A stretch of DNA of 64,000 nt from Pyrocephalus nanus (GCA_038380795.1 CM076259.1:21620977-21684976); one strand, 5' to 3'; shown: positions 45,308 through 59,700, counted from the first letter of the stretch. The notes: generated by a model from the sequence alone, not told the origin. Made by a program: numbers and translations.

Positions 45308-48300
45308 GCACTTAAACAAAACCACTTTCTTGATAATTGCACACTGTGCTACATTTACCCCTACCCCTCCAAGTACTTCTTTTTTTTTTTTTTTTTAACA
45401 ATGAAGAAGAAACACAGCTTCATTTCTGTTGAATTTTGATTCAGTTACTCTCATTTCTAAGTGATACTGCATGGTGAAAATTCAAACGATTTGTGTTCTG
45501 TAGTAACCCTATTTAATTAACTTTTTAAGTACCCTTCCCAGCCTTCTAGAGCAGTTACTTGCAGGCACAAAGCAGAATTTCTTTCTCTTGATATCAGAAC
45601 TGCACCAGTAGAAACAGAGTGAAATAGCACCCAGCACAAGACCCGTAATTTAACATTGTGCATAGCAAGATTCAATAGTCTATTTTTAAAAAGGGCTTAA
45701 ATGATACAGACACACCATGAAAATCAGTGGAACTCACAGTCATTTCAGAAATCCCATTCCTATTTTAAATTTAAATATGTAAATAAAAGTCCTCAGCTGC
45801 TCACAGGATATTGAAACCTCATAGCTTCAGATGCACAGCAGAGCCTATGGGTGCCTCCCCTCCTTGAAAAGCTACAGCCTCGTCTGAAATCCAGAGACCT
45901 CTTTTTTATTTAACAGCCCTTATTAACCTGGCAAGGAAACCTTTTCCAGATGGGCATTAGTGTGACTGCTGGCCTTTTATAGGGGTGCAGCAATAAGAGG
46001 TAAAGAGTAAATACCGGTTTATTATAGTAGATGTGAGAGAGCCTTCCACGCCTAAGGCCCACATATCAGCCACAGAAGTTCAGGACAGAGGGAACAAGGC
46101 ACAGAGAGACACCAAGAGCAAGTCACACAAGAAGTCTGGGACCTGGCTGTGAGAACAGCTAAGCTAGAGGCTGCAATCAAAGACAAGAACAAGCATCACA
46201 ACTAATCTGAAAGACTAAAGGAAGGCCTCAGAAGAGACCACCAGTGACACAAAAGAAGGAGCTGCACTCTAGGAGCCTAAGACAAGTGCAACTAAAGATG
46301 CTGACAGTTCAACAGGAGGACAGTGAGCCAGCCAGCCCCTCAGTAGGAAAGTGCCAGTGTAGCAGAAGAACACAAGCAGCAGCAAGATCTGCAGAAAGAC
46401 ACATATCCTAGGGTATATACACCTACCAGGGATAAATGTTCCACAAGCCTGCAGTCTGTGACACTGAGCCCTTAAACCAGGTCACAGTTATTTGGAGAGT
46501 GAGCACACCCAGCACTGCTCCTTACAGAGATGTGTCTTGATCCCACTGCTTGCTTTCCTGATTTGGTAGGCCATTCCTACACTACTACAAAGTGGCTCAA
46601 AACAGGTTTTGGGTTATTCATCCTCCCTACTTCCACAGAGGAGTTTTTAATATAATATTTATAAGCTGGTTTATAATGAAGAATATTTTTGGCAGAGAGC
46701 TTTAGTGACCTGCAGTGCTAAAAAAATATTACCCTGTTAGAGAAAATAGCCCGAAGTTCCATTTCATTTTTAGCATTATACACTTGGTATAAATTGCTAT
46801 CTTATTAAAATATAATCCTCAAAATAGAAGAATTCTAACTCTTTCTTCAGCCCTAAACACCTTGCAAAACCAAAAACGGGCTGAAAGGCCTGCTAACATT
46901 CATAGCCAGTTTAGATATCTGACTTGCTATGAACTAATTATTACATTTGTTATGTATCTAAGATATAATTAACAGCACATGTGATGGGGAGAGATTAATT
47001 AAGAGTCAAATTCCAACACCTTTACTCACTTCAAACATCACCTTGCCTTGAGAGTAATGTCATTGACAGTGATGTCAATGGCACTGCTTGCCAAATAGGG
47101 TACTCTTTAACAGGAGCCTAAGTGATTTAAACAGGTACATCTTTGTAGTGAACTACATCCGTGTTTATAAACAGACTGCGCACACATCAGGATCCAGCAT
47201 ATATAAACAAACAAACAACTTACAGAGAGATTCAGGTCTCTCAATGATAATGAACTATTTTGCATGACACTTAGATGTAGTTTAACCACTAGAATATCAA
47301 GTCCACTTTATCTTCATAGTCTGTATATAACCTTGCTGGTAATGAAACTGCTGATAGGGTTACTTTTATTTGAGACAAATGTAACCACAAAGTGCAGTTG
47401 TGAGCTTCTGTGGCAATTCCAGTTGAGAATGACAAAAGCCACTGAAATACCTTAGCCCCTTCGTCCTCAAGGACAAGCCTCAACCACTATCTGAAGAGAC
47501 AGATTTCAGGCAATGATCAGTCTTGAGAGCAGCTGTACTTACTGTACATATGCTTTATGCGCTTGGGAAATCAATTAATTTGCAGTTCTTACATAAAATA
47601 GCAGACAGAAATATATAACGCAGCTGCCTGTCTTCCAAACATGCCATTAATGTAACTGCTATGAAGTCAGTGTCCAAAACTTAGAGCTGCCTGCTTCCAC
47701 TGGAAGCAGCTGGGTACTCATTTTCACTTCCCAAGTCACACAGTTAGCCATTGAAAGGGAAACACAAACAGCATCAGCAGGTCACTAAAAAGAGATCTGG
47801 GAGACAGGAAATTAGGTCTGTTTTCTTCTGCTACCCAGAGGAGCCATCAAGTTATACATGCCTCAGATTCCTCAGCTCATCAACAGTTCCATACACACAT
47901 GTTGTATGGCTATGACAGCTCTCAGTGCAGGAATTAAGGAAGAAGAGTGAAATTCCCCTTGTATAGGTATACTTGTCTTTCATAACCAAATGCAGCTGTA
48001 ATTTTTGCAAGCATATTTTGATTTTAACATATCATGCATTGAACAAGCAGATACATGAAAAGAATATAACAGGCCCAAATAAAATGACTGCATCTTTGAA
48101 AGTTTAAAAGACCAGAAACCTTAAACGCGGAATTCGAAACAAACCTGAAATTACCATATTGTGTACATTACTACTATCATCCTGCAGTTAAAAGATAAAC
48201 TTAGGCTTATGCTCTGCTTACAAGATGCTAACCCAGCAGAGAAACATCTGAATGTTACCAAACAGAAGAGGAAAAAAGGCTTGGATAACGCCTTTAGCTT

Positions 48301-49108
48301 GTGCTTTCTGTAATGGAAACTCTGGATCTGAAGAAAAATACATCCTGAATAACTTGTTCTCCCTTCAAACACTCATTTGTGTGATTTTTTTTTTCCACGA
48401 AAACTGGTAAATCCCCTCAGTCTACAACTAAAACATCAAATCATAACCAGAAAATGTATAAAAACCTGACCTCACTTGCTTCACCTTGATATTTCACCTC
48501 ATGGTTCTTGTGTGATATAGTAGCCTGTTTAACAAAAACCTGCAAACTTTCTGAGACAGCACTTATGCTTGTCTCCAAATTGCACACAGTGTCACACATA
48601 TCCAACTACCCACCTCAAGAAATTAAAAATAAAAGCTAGAAGCAAACAGGTATGAGAACTTTGACACCCTTTTTTTTTGTTTGCTTCCTTCTGAAAATGA
48701 AAGGAACCAATTCTCTTTTCAGAGTTTCATCCCAGGAGAATGGCACAGACTGCAGTGGACTAACATTTGATTACACTGGCATCCACAAGCAAGAATTGTT
48801 TGTTCCAGGGCTCTGAAAGGTTGTGTTAGAGTTTGTGAACATTTAACACAGATCTTTGCTTAGATAGTTTTCCTTTCACTTAAATATCATCACAGTATTT
48901 TATCATCTGCTTTAGGTAAGATCAGAGGAGTTGCTAAAGGATTTGCAAATTGGTCCCCTAAGAGTAGTGTTTGACCTCCATAATAAGATAATGTCCCCAT
49001 GTTTCTAATGAATGCAGCAAGCATGTGGCAGCCATACCATACTTTGATATTTTAATTCACATAGCATACCATTTTTAAGCTTTCTTTATCACTCAAGAAA
49101 GTACTTAC

Positions 49109-49210
49109 AGGGTCAGAAGGACCACAGAAGTCTCTGAACACTTTTGGAGGCTCAGATGGCGTAATCTCCATTGCTATGCAAGGCCCTGAACACAACTCTG
49201 AAACCATCTC
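49109..49210 (-). CDS. NME7: NME7 coding exon (second NDPK domain, central part)
   Basis: The exon is 102 nt (34 codons, phase 0), with acceptor tttcag|gag and donor cct|gtaagt. It translates as EMVSELCSGPCIAMEITPSE and then PPKVFRDFCGPSDP. SGPCIAMEI is the core strand that corresponds to the SGPV-x-AM region of NDP kinases. FRDFCGPSDP matches the vertebrate FREFCGPADP segment that precedes the ARHLRPGT element. The TPSEPPK loop is the least conserved part relative to the human sequence as I recall it. Confidence 0.96.
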
Positions 49211-52200
49211 CTGAAAGAGAAGAAAGACAGAAACAAAGCTGAGCTTCTTTGGGCATTAGCCAGGGCTGGATTCCTCCCTAAAACAAAGTCAAAATTTACA
49301 GGACAGGAACACTTAAAAAACATTGGTTCGTTTAGGAAAGCAAGGACACAAAACAAAGGTACCATTAGTATTCAAGGCAAAAGAAATATTTTACATTTTG
49401 CTACTTGGTTTAGAAGGTGGAAATTGAAAAAAACTGGACATTCAGCCTCAACAGGATATAATAATATTCACAATACTTCGATCTGGACCTGGATTTCATG
49501 GCAGTGTCCCACAGCTTGTCAAACTAGACTGAATCTATGGAATGCACTTTGCTGGGTTTTAAGCCTGAAAAAATCACCCTATATTCAGCCAGTTCCACAG
49601 GCAGCAATGTACTTTGCAGTGTTCCATACAGGAAGCACAGTTCACAGCCTAAATTTGTTTCCAAATATACACCCGTCTGATGGTTTTAAGCCACTAAAAT
49701 GTCTCCTGGGCTTTTGGTTCTCACAGTCTTTTCCTCACCTATTACTACAGAAGCCAAAAACACACAAGCCAAGAGAACCTGTGCCTGTGGCACAACTTGA
49801 TAGGGAAAGGGTCCTTGATCTGGCAACATTCTTGGGGTGTACTATTACCAGAATCTTGGCTACACTGAAATCATCTGTTTCCCTGGAGCCTCCTGGAGAG
49901 TAAAGAGACATGATGAGTTCTGCGTGGGTGATGAAGATGGGTCTTACTTTTCATAAGCTTAAAATAACTCTGGGCATTAGTGCCAATTTGGAGTTTGTTA
50001 ATTAGAGGTATAGGTTTCACAAGCAGAAAGAATCTATTTTGATGTTCTAGTCTGACTTCCTTTTTTAAATCATGCCCTTATAATTGCATACTTGTCTAGA
50101 AATCTGGGCAGACAAGCTTTAAACAAATCAGGACAATTGAAGGAATCAAAACCAATGAGGAAAGAGGAAAAGAGAAAACCCACAAGAAAATAAGGAAGGA
50201 TGGGTAAGGACAAGCAAGGTACTGCAATCACGTCCACCAGCCACAGGCAGGTCAAGGATGAGCCATGGCAAAGAATAATAGCATATAGAGTGGATGTTAG
50301 AGCAGTAGGAAGACAGCCCTTCTCTGCCTTTTTTTGTAACAGAAACTAAATACACAAACACTCTGAGCCCAGCAGCACTGTTCCAAAAAGTTTCTATCCC
50401 TGTAAGAGATTCCATGCTGAGAACATGTGCCTAATCTTCCCACTCTGAATTTTAGTCAAGTGCCTCTATCATCAACCTGACCCTAGGAAATCTAGTTAGA
50501 TATATTCCAGAGAGGACATGAAAAGACTGCAGACTAGTTTCATGCTCTACAACATGAACAAATATTTTAATTCCAAAACCTGTGTTATCACCAACAGATC
50601 CTCTGCTAAGAACAGGTCAAAGAGCAACATATTTCATTCTGTTAAGAAGCAGTAAATTGTCACAAAGTCCCTATTTAGCACAATTTCACTGAATTCTGTC
50701 ATTTAAATAACTGTTAACAGGCTAGTGGAGAAAAAACAGGCTTTTAACTTCAACTGAATCAATTCTGTAATTCTTTTCTGCAAACTGTGGTTATTCCTGT
50801 TCCTTCTTTTTCTGTTGTTTCTGTATCAGCACTGACATCCCACCAGCAACAGCAAATGTGACCAAAGTTACCAGCACAAAGGCAGGTGGTACTGTGTCAG
50901 ACAGACCTGGTCTACCCTACACATCCTCATCAAGTTCAGAGTTGAAGTTAAATAGCAGACACCACTTCTCCGGCAAGGTTCCCTGTTACAGCTAAATCAC
51001 ATTTTCTTTAGCAAATAGTTTATTTGTCAAATATCATGGCTCGTGGTCAGCCAAAACCACTCCTGGAGGTGAATCAGGCTCAAGCATTTGTGATTAACAA
51101 AGTGGATTGTGAGCTGACCTAAAATAATCTCACTTCTTTTTACCCCATTTTTTATTCTGGTTACAGCAGGAAATACAAAGCAAAACAACACAATAACTAA
51201 TCAATAGTATGCAAAATCCCATGAAGGAGAGACCAACAAAGCAAACATTTTTTTGGCAATTATACAGCTTTCTCTTTTCACAAAGAAATACTTTAAATAT
51301 AATGTCAAGCCTTTATCTGACTGACAAGGGATAACCAGAGGAAACGGGAGTTTTTTAAAAGGATTTCTGGATGCCAGTATCTTCTGTGCTCAGTTATTTT
51401 GGAATGATAAATAAAATTTAGATCAAAACAGATGGTTCTGAGTCACATATATAAGGTCATATTCTTTCTTCAATATCCTATTTTGCAACATACTTCTTCC
51501 TATTTGGCCTGCACTGGCAATATCCCTTGCTGTTCCCATGTGTGCCCTCTCTGAAAGTTCTTTTCAGCTGAGTCAATCCAGCACATCCAGCTTGCAGGAC
51601 TGAGCCCTAGCTTCTCACTTTTCTTGAAATCACCTCAAACATATCTTATTTATTGACTTACCCTGTCTAAATGTCACTTTCCGTTCTGAGTAACTCTCCA
51701 ATTAAATTATATAACTAACATTTGCAATGTGTTAGAGGGTCAGGGATTGTACAAAAGAGCTGCAGAAAACCGTAGAGAATTTCCAACTTGTTTCAAAGCA
51801 GAGACTTTTGCAGTACCACGGGACTCTTCAGGCCCTGAAATAATTTCAGACATTTCCATATTTTAATTCTGCCACATATCTACAAGTATGCCTGTGCAAT
51901 CTCCCTCTGGTCTTTGTAAAAAATAATGTTATAAGAGGAGACCATAAGGGTATTCCCCAATCTGAGAGTGAACTACCAGTACTCCTAACCCACTTAAAGA
52001 CAAATCTACAAATAATAAGTTAGAAATAAGTTAGACTGAACAATCATAAAGGAGGGGAAAAAAGAAGAAAAATTTAAATATCAGAGTAATATCAGGAATT
52101 GTCTGGAGTAATATTAGTAAATATGTAGAAAACTTCTAATAATTTAACCATTTAAAAATTAAGGATAATTTGCATTAATTGATAATTGATAATTACCATA

Positions 52201-52813
52201 GCATGGTAGTGAAGCTAAACTCGTTACTCTGAGTAAATTGCAAAAATTCCTATGAGGAAAATGAACTGAAATCCTCTGACAGAAGGTGATACAGAAATAC
52301 AAGCTCATCTTCTTGTATTCCCATTGTTCTATTTGCAGTCAGAAAATTTTATGTGACAGTGTAACAAGGCATAACACTATAAAGATGTCCACTGGGATCA
52401 CAGCATATCTTAAACTTCTTAAGTTTTCTGAAGATCTACAGAAGTCAGATCAATAAATCAAAGAATAGGTCAAAGTGTCATTAGGAAAGCCTCAAATATA
52501 GCAGCCCCACTGTAAATAAAATAATAAATATATATTCTGGTCCAAGCCACTACTGCAATATCAAATCAAAGAAAGATGCAGACGTGACACATTTTACAAA
52601 TTCCTTGGCTGAACAATTTTCAAGGAAGGCTCTCCTTTGTGATGACACACATAGCATAGTTTTCAAGATTCATTAATTTATTTGAGAACAAACTAGAACT
52701 AATAAATACCTTGCTCATAAAATAAGTCATATCAAAATCCCAAGCAACAAAAAATGTGATCAGTTCCTCATTTAAGCATATTTTCTTTTCAAACAGATTT
52801 TTCCTAAACTTAC
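49211..52813 (-). other. NME7: NME7 intron (3.6 kb)
   Basis: AT-rich intron between the FNMERP and EMVSEL exons with standard splice sites. No repeat or gene was recognised. A 159-codon open frame at 49,424-49,903 (plus) has no family resemblance. Confidence 0.85.
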
Positions 52814-52882
52814 CAGGTATTCAGGGACGACACCTTTGTAAATCTCATAAAATTCTTCTGCACTTGGACGCTCCATGTTGAA
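52814..52882 (-). CDS. NME7: NME7 coding exon (second NDPK domain helix)
   Basis: The exon is 69 nt (23 codons, phase 0), with acceptor ttttag|ttc and donor ctg|gtaagt. It translates as FNMERPSAEEFYEIYKGVVP and then EYL, matching the vertebrate FNMDR...EEFYEVYKGVV...EY segment. Frame and phase agree with both neighbouring exons. Confidence 0.95.
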
Positions 52883-53730
52883 CTAAAAAAACCAGAATGT
52901 TAGCCAGGCAGTATTAAATACCACCACCACCACCAACAGACAGACAGACATCCCTTATTAACCAGCAAATATTCAGAATTCTCTTTTAATTTTTACTGGT
53001 TAAAAGGAACAACTTTACTGCTGCAATATGATGAAAAAACTTAGTCAATGATGCCACAGACAACACAGGACACAATATCTTATTCCACCTGAAATATAAG
53101 TAGACAACTTAGTGTAGGCTTACCCCACTCAGACATGCAATAACATCTTTTTGTTGGATAGTAAAGGAAAGGGGTTATTATTCGCTTGTGATGGGGATTT
53201 GAGTGATAGGGGAATTCCAGATCTTGAAACTTTTGCAAAAATTGAAAGGCAGGACTTACTGGACTACTCTTGGGACCAATCTCAGTGATAAATTCCTTTA
53301 ACTGCTGAGGGTGTGCAGGGTGTCAAAATCCTTACAGAATCTTTAAAAGCATTCCCCATAATCCATACTAATAATATATTTTAAAAAATTAAGGAAGGAT
53401 ATTAACAATAGCTTCATTAATTTTAGCTGGTACATTTTGTAAAGGTATCTCTAATTGCTCCAGAAGAGACAGATATCCTTATCCCCCTATCTAACAATAG
53501 GGAATCAGATGGAGAGAGGTAAAGTGTCTTGGCTCAGGGTCACCGAGCAAATATCAACAGAGCAGCTGATCAACCAAATAATAAAACACAAATATCACAA
53601 GGACAATGCTGATCCCAAAACATTGCTAGTCTGCACAAGGGCTTTCTATTGCAAGAAGACACCTGTGCAGTGCATATAGCACTTCTCCAACTTCTGTTTA
53701 TCATAAAAACAAACACAAAAGGAAACCTAC
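52883..53730 (-). other. NME7: NME7 intron (848 bp)
   Basis: Short intron with a (CCA)n/(CAGA)n simple repeat close to its 3' end, at about 52,920-52,950. Nothing else was recognised. Confidence 0.9.
52920..52950 (+). repeat. (CCA)n then (CAGA)n microsatellite
   Basis: About five CCA units followed by about four CAGA units. They lie some 40 bases upstream of the NME7 FNMERP exon acceptor on the minus strand, so within or near its branch-point region. Confidence 0.8.
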
Positions 53731-53795
53731 CATCTGCAAAGCTGAGATCTGAAATCCTTCCTTGAGGATGGCTTTTATAATCTTTCCAGTGAGCC
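53731..53795 (-). CDS. NME7: NME7 coding exon (start of second NDPK domain fold)
   Basis: The exon is 65 nt. It begins with the last two bases of a split Gly codon (phase 1 intron upstream) and reads LTGKIIKAILKEGFQISALQ and then M before donor atg|gtaggt. It corresponds to vertebrate GLLGKILMAIRDAGFEISAMQM. The acceptor is cttcag|gg. The partner exon, which should end in ...KPHAVSE plus the first base of Gly, was not found between 53,796 and 64,000 by eye and probably lies outside. Confidence 0.93.
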
Positions 53796-56700
53796 CTGAA
53801 GAAACATGGAAAAGACAGTATTCAATTTTAAAAGCAGAATTTACAACTAAAAGTTATTATGCCAATATACTGCTTATTTTCAAACTAAAAAACCAATCTT
53901 GGTGTAATGCTGTGAAAGGAAGCAGAGAGCAGAGCTGAATTCACAAACTCTGTGTTCTATATGAAGTGACATGCTGATCGTTTCAAACAACTAAATTCCA
54001 TGCAGCTGTTGAAAAGAATTTCTACCAAAACCAAGGTAATTATTGAAGTCTTTGCTTGTCTCAGATCAACTGCAAAATACCCAGTTGCTGTAAGACCAGG
54101 ATTCACATTTTTAATGAAGATCCATTGGCAATACTGATGCTTAATCAGTAATCAATTCAGAGCACAGGCTGTCTTTTTTTTATACAGTGTTCACAAGACT
54201 GCAGGTTCTACTTTAGGCCAGAAACAATGCAGGACGATAACAAATATTACCAATAAACCAGCACAACTGCTCATGTCTTCTATGGGAAAAACACATTAGT
54301 GCAAAATAACCTACTCCTTCTAAGTTTATAGCTCACAAAGATGCTATTGCTGATCATACTGCTCGCTTTATTCTCTCCAGAATGGATGCTCAAAGACTGA
54401 ATGATGTTGTAAAACGAAACACTAAACTTTGGAGAACAAGAACCACTGATTTTCCACATAATGTGTATTTTAGATTTGCCTGTGCTTACAAGATCAGGCC
54501 ATTTTGAAGATTATGTCAGCCAAGCACAGTACTCTGTGAGTGAATTTCATAGAATCACTGTTTTTATAGAATGCAAATGCCTGTCCTCTAGTACAATTTG
54601 TGAGAAGCTACAAATTTCTGGGCATTTATTCAGAACAGAATTAACCATAGAAGAATACCCTGTAATGAATGACAACAGCAGGATTTGATTCCTGGTCATT
54701 AAATCCTTTTATTAACTAGTCCTTAAATTGCAGGATATTTTGCACTACATAAATTTAGGAGATAAGAACAAAACAAAGCTAGTACCAAGGTTATAGCATG
54801 CTCAAGACACAGTCTGCTAATACCTGTGGCATAGGATTGGTGAGCTTCCTAACACAGTGGGAGCTCTCGATAAATAAGATGGATAGTTGGAGGGCTTTCA
54901 AAAATTGTATTTACAAATGAAAAAACCTGCCCCTGAAGTATCTGCTATTATATTTTTACATTAAGTTTTATGTACAAAAACCTTCCCTCCACAAAACAGT
55001 GCATATTTCTTCCAAAAATCTTCAAACTACTAAAGGGAACACTTGAGATTTTGGTACACACTCAGTCCATACAGCTCTTTGGGTTCAAGGAACATAGAAA
55101 CAAGCGGAGGCAGCTGCAGTTCCTGTCCCACTATACTGTTCCATCATGGCTCATTAGCACTGGTGAAAGTTTCCTTATAACACTCCTGTGAACCCAGGGA
55201 AAAAAAAAAATCACCTTTTTCTCAGGGGGAAAAAAAAAAAATTACAGTAGCAAAGGGACTTGGGCAGTTTTGCCCAGGAGATGCAAGACCACATCAGAGA
55301 GAGAAACCAGAGCTCTAGTTTCTTTTTGTCCACCCTGCTGGAAAGGCTGAGCAGCTCAAACACTTTCACACAGGTTTCACTGAGGCACTGAGCCTACTGT
55401 CTTGACTTCAGAGATGAATGGCCAGTTTATAAAGACAGTAAGTGACTAGCTGGGAATCATTCAGGAAATAAATAAAATAATAAATAATACGTGCCAGAGC
55501 ATAAACATTTCCTTGTTCTCAAAATTCAGAGACAATATTTCAGTCATCTGCTTCACCAGAAAACGACAAAGGCAAAGAAAGGGCACTGGCAGATAAATGG
55601 TCACTGCCACTTGAAGGGAAAAGGCTATGAGAAATGTACTAGAAAGCTGCTTTGCCTGACAGGTGTCCATTTTGCACTTTATCAGTCAAGAATGGGCCAC
55701 TCACATAGGCACTCACACCCTGCGAGTATCTAATTAAAATTAATTAAGAGGTTCTGGGGTACTGTGGAGATCTGTTTTATACAAAACTTTTGTCTTCAGC
55801 AGTTTTATGAGCTGTAAGCAAAAATCCATGTTTTAGAGAAACAAAGGGGGACTCAAATATTCAGCTTTCTGGGCTGTTTCTCTGCTGAAGTCACTAAGAT
55901 ATATCTTTTCTGCAGAGAGGAGATAGGCTCCTTTAATGACAGAAAAAAGTAGGAAGGTACTTTGGATAAAAGGTTTTTAAAGCAAGGTTTCTTTAATAAC
56001 TAACCGTGACAAACCTATGGAGATTTTCCTCTATATTTTGAGTTCACTTTCACTCACCGGAGCAACAGAGCACTTTGTTGCTCCAGACAGATTGGCCACG
56101 CCTGCAACACCCAAAAGGCTTAACCAAAGGGCTTATTGTCACCATTGTAGACAGACAGATGCCTCACCAAAAAAATTTAAACTGCCTTGAGGAAGAGGCA
56201 TGAGATTTCATTTATGTTTGCAAAGCAGGATGTTAGCTCCACTTCCCAGATGCAGGAATTAAGGCAGAGGATAAGCAAGCTGCCAGTGACAGCACAAATC
56301 TGCAAACCCAGTGACTCGGTCTCCCTTGTCCCATTGTAGCAATACACGTATCACTTCTCCTAGGAACACTTCCCTTTCAAATTTTACCTGAACCAAAATA
56401 GAAACAAAAAGCACAAAGACAATCCCCAAGCAACAGAAGAGTGGAAGCTCAAGGCTCAGCCTGGGATCTGTTTCAGGCTTTAAGCCAGTTCCATGACTGA
56501 ATTGGGATGTATCCTCTCCTTTGTGGGTAGATAAGGCTAAGGAAAAGACAAACTAATTAGAGTGCCATTTCAGCAGCTTCCAATAATTCTTTTCAACTTT
56601 AAAATCCAAATCTGTAGTGAAAAAACAACTTTCTAAGGACTCTTCAAACGGGGTCAGTGAATGTTTAAAATGTGATTACACTAAGAACCCAAATCAAAGC

Positions 56701-59700
56701 TGCAGATTAAGCACCAGTTATGATGAATTTCCAGTCCCAAAGCACAAAAGAATCACAAGCATTACTAAATAAAATTGGGGGAATTGAATACTAATCCAAA
56801 AAAACAGGAAAGTGAGAGGAAGAAAAGGAGAACAGGAACACACTTTATGTCTTCTGGGCAGCATTGTGTTACTACATACCTAACACAGGATAGATAATCT
56901 TCCAACATATTTTAATCAGTTAAAATGCTAAGGTACCAAGACCTCCTCAGTTACATTCATCTTCTACAGTTTGTTGCTTTACCATAAATAGTATTTGAAA
57001 ATTGTCCTTCTCTACGAAACAGAAAGTAGCAGGGAAGACATCGGACTGAAAAACGTTACAACTGTTTGCAGATTTATGGCTTGGGATAAAATAAAACAAT
57101 TAATAAAAGTCACTTTTAACCTAATGTCACTTTAATCAATGAGAGGTAACAGCTGGGCTATTGGGACTATTCAGTCCCAGTGCACAATGAACCACCAGCC
57201 CTACAAATAGGAATGTTACATTCTCTTCCATTTGTTCTTGGCCAGTTTCCTAATTTAACCATTCCCCTGTTAAAAGCTTATTAGGCAAGACAGCAGACTG
57301 CCTCCAAAGCAAGGCAAGAACCAGCTTCCTCATCCCAACCTCCATATGTCATTTTTTTAAACCCTTCCAATACTTGAAAATAATTACTCTGGAACAACAA
57401 CAGTTTGTTTTTTTTTTTTGACAGGAATTCATGAACTTCCACGACTAATCAGATCGATGATCCACCTAATCCAGTAACACATTTCTAAAAGTAACCAGTA
57501 CAAGGTGCTTAATGTAGCACTGTAAGTAGCAATTTCATTTCATGTCTATTTTTGACATTTTAAAATGCAATTCTGCTTCACAGTATCATGAAATTATCTC
57601 ATTCTTTGTGGCCAAGTGTTAAGGTCCTCTCCCAAAACTCCAGAGAAGCACAATCAGGCTTGACTTCAAGCAAAGTCCTTTTTGAATTCTGTAAGATGGA
57701 AAAGTGGGATTTAGAGTTGGGCCCTCCTGAAATGTATTTCAGTTGAAGTTCTCACTAATCTTTGTTTCAGACAACACTAAAAAACACTGCACAGTAAGAA
57801 AATTACAGATGTCCTTCTCAAAAGGTGCACTGCTTCCTATCAGTTGGTCAACTTGTTCCCTGGAAAACGAGATTTATCTTTTGCTCTTCCCATTTAGAAG
57901 TAACTCAGCCCTAGGCATTCTTACTATGCAACATAAATACACAATTTCTAGACTCCCCAAAAGTTTGATCAGAGTGATAATCTATAACAATTCATCTCCC
58001 AGCTCCACTGTGAAAAAGGACACGTGGTCATTTTTGTATCTGTGCTCTGGAGCACCAAGTGAGTCATGGAGGGTCTTCTGAGCGACAGACACTGGGCCCA
58101 CAAAGGAAAAGAGGACCTCAAAAGCTACTCAGGCTAACTATAAGGATCTAGAAAAAAAGACAAGTAGATACAGACGGAAGATGAAGAGGAGCATGAGAGC
58201 AAAAGATAAGAGAATATCATTTATAGTGATAGAATCCAAGAATTTCCATCACTCCTCATTTCTGTCTAGGCTTTGGTATTAAAGGAGAAGCTCAAGAAGT
58301 TTGAAGGGCAGCTTTACAGATTTTCATGGACAACCCTATCAACACTGCAGCACTGGTGAAAATCTTTACAAACAATAATCATTTCAAAATGCTAAAAGGT
58401 AACAGGGTGAAGGTAAAAGATATCACCACCGTTTTACTGAAAAATAGAAGTCAGCATTTTGCTAGCACAAGAAAAATTATGCAGATAGTAAATTGCAGGA
58501 GACCTTGAAGCCCAAATAACAGAGCATATGATGCAAGTGAGAATGGGAACTGATAGAAAGGTGCAGAGGCGGTGAAAGGTTCAAAAGCTTAAACCCAGTT
58601 GCAACTTTCTGAAGTGCTATGAACAAGGCAAGACCACACTTGTGAGTGCCAGACAGGGCATTAAGACACAGAATGATGAAAATCTGTACAGAAAAAAGGT
58701 ATTCTGGGGATTCTTGCATGGGAATAGATGGGAAGAGCTGCACAACATTTGGATACAAAGGCCCATACAGAAATTCAAGTCAAAGATCACGGACAGGCTA
58801 CAGAAAGTATCCAGCAATTTGGCTGTGCAGAGTGCACCATTTGAGAAGGGAATCTGAAGAAGAAAGATTAAGAAGGAAAGATCAATATCTCTGCAAGAGT
58901 TATGCTGAACTCAAATTGATGGCTGTATATCTACAGAAAACCAGAAAGGCTTAGGTTTGTCTTTGTTCTTGTGTTAAGAGAAAGTTTAAAAAGAAATATC
59001 CAGCTTGTTTTGCTCTTTCTTTCAAGATGTTCATTATTTTGTACTCCTTTAGCACATCCGCTCTGATTTAATTTTTTCACTTAAGAAGATTATGGTCAAT
59101 CACTCTGGATAGAAGAATGTTTCTATGCCTATAATGACTTTCATTTACTTTTGCTTATTTCTTGAGTGTGAATAAAAACTAAACGTGATATTTCAGCTGA
59201 GGCTCTACCAATGGATTATATGATGGCATTTAGTATTGTAATTCAAACCATTCATATACCTAAAAACATTTTTTTCCTTTTTTATCTGGTTATTCCTACT
59301 GAACACTGAGCATGGGACAATGGTTACAGTTACAGAGAGGAAGTGGTTAAAATTATGCCTTGGAGTGTGCATTAGCCCATAATTATAAACAATAACTTTA
59401 ATCTACTATTGCACTGTCAATTAACTTAACTCTGGAGGTTAAAACCCTCATGAGATCTCCTATAATCTGTTCCAGCCTTTACTAATTTTATATTCCACTT
59501 CCTGGGGAAGGTTCGCCAACTCACTGTCCTAGATCAATAGTAAATGTACTGGAAGCTCTATAATTTATTTTTGACTTGGCAAAACACTATCACATATTCC
59601 TACATTCTGTGTCTTGTCTGTTTTCAGATCCAGCACCTCGCCCTTTTCCTTACACTCTGATTTGAAAAGGGCAGTAACAGAAGAGATTTCAATATATTTA

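Larger units (their letters stand above)
30566..49108 (-). other. NME7: NME7 intron between the EMVSEL and ELARHL exons (18.5 kb)
   Basis: The largest intron in the window. It holds the CR1 copy (30,700-31,420), a pyrimidine-rich block (about 31,730-32,200), a 29-bp-period duplication (34,858-34,905), an AC repeat (36,693-36,708), an AAT/AAC repeat (39,300-39,357), poly-T tracts (45,268-45,304 and 45,380-45,396) and a T-poor block (about 46,064-46,400). The remainder is AT-rich with no recognised feature. Confidence 0.8.

Noticed and set aside
45230..45310. Poly-T(37) as the tail of a processed pseudogene in minus orientation
   Set aside because: The sequence on the would-be body side shows no coding similarity and no target-site duplication.
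47061..47080. Perfect 8-bp inverted repeat (cattgaca/tgtcaatg, 4-base loop)
   Set aside because: The stem is too short and isolated for a microRNA or other structured RNA. Hairpins of this size are expected by chance.
49424..49903. 159-codon open frame on the plus strand
   Set aside because: No domain recognised. Antisense to NME7 in an intron, with irregular composition.
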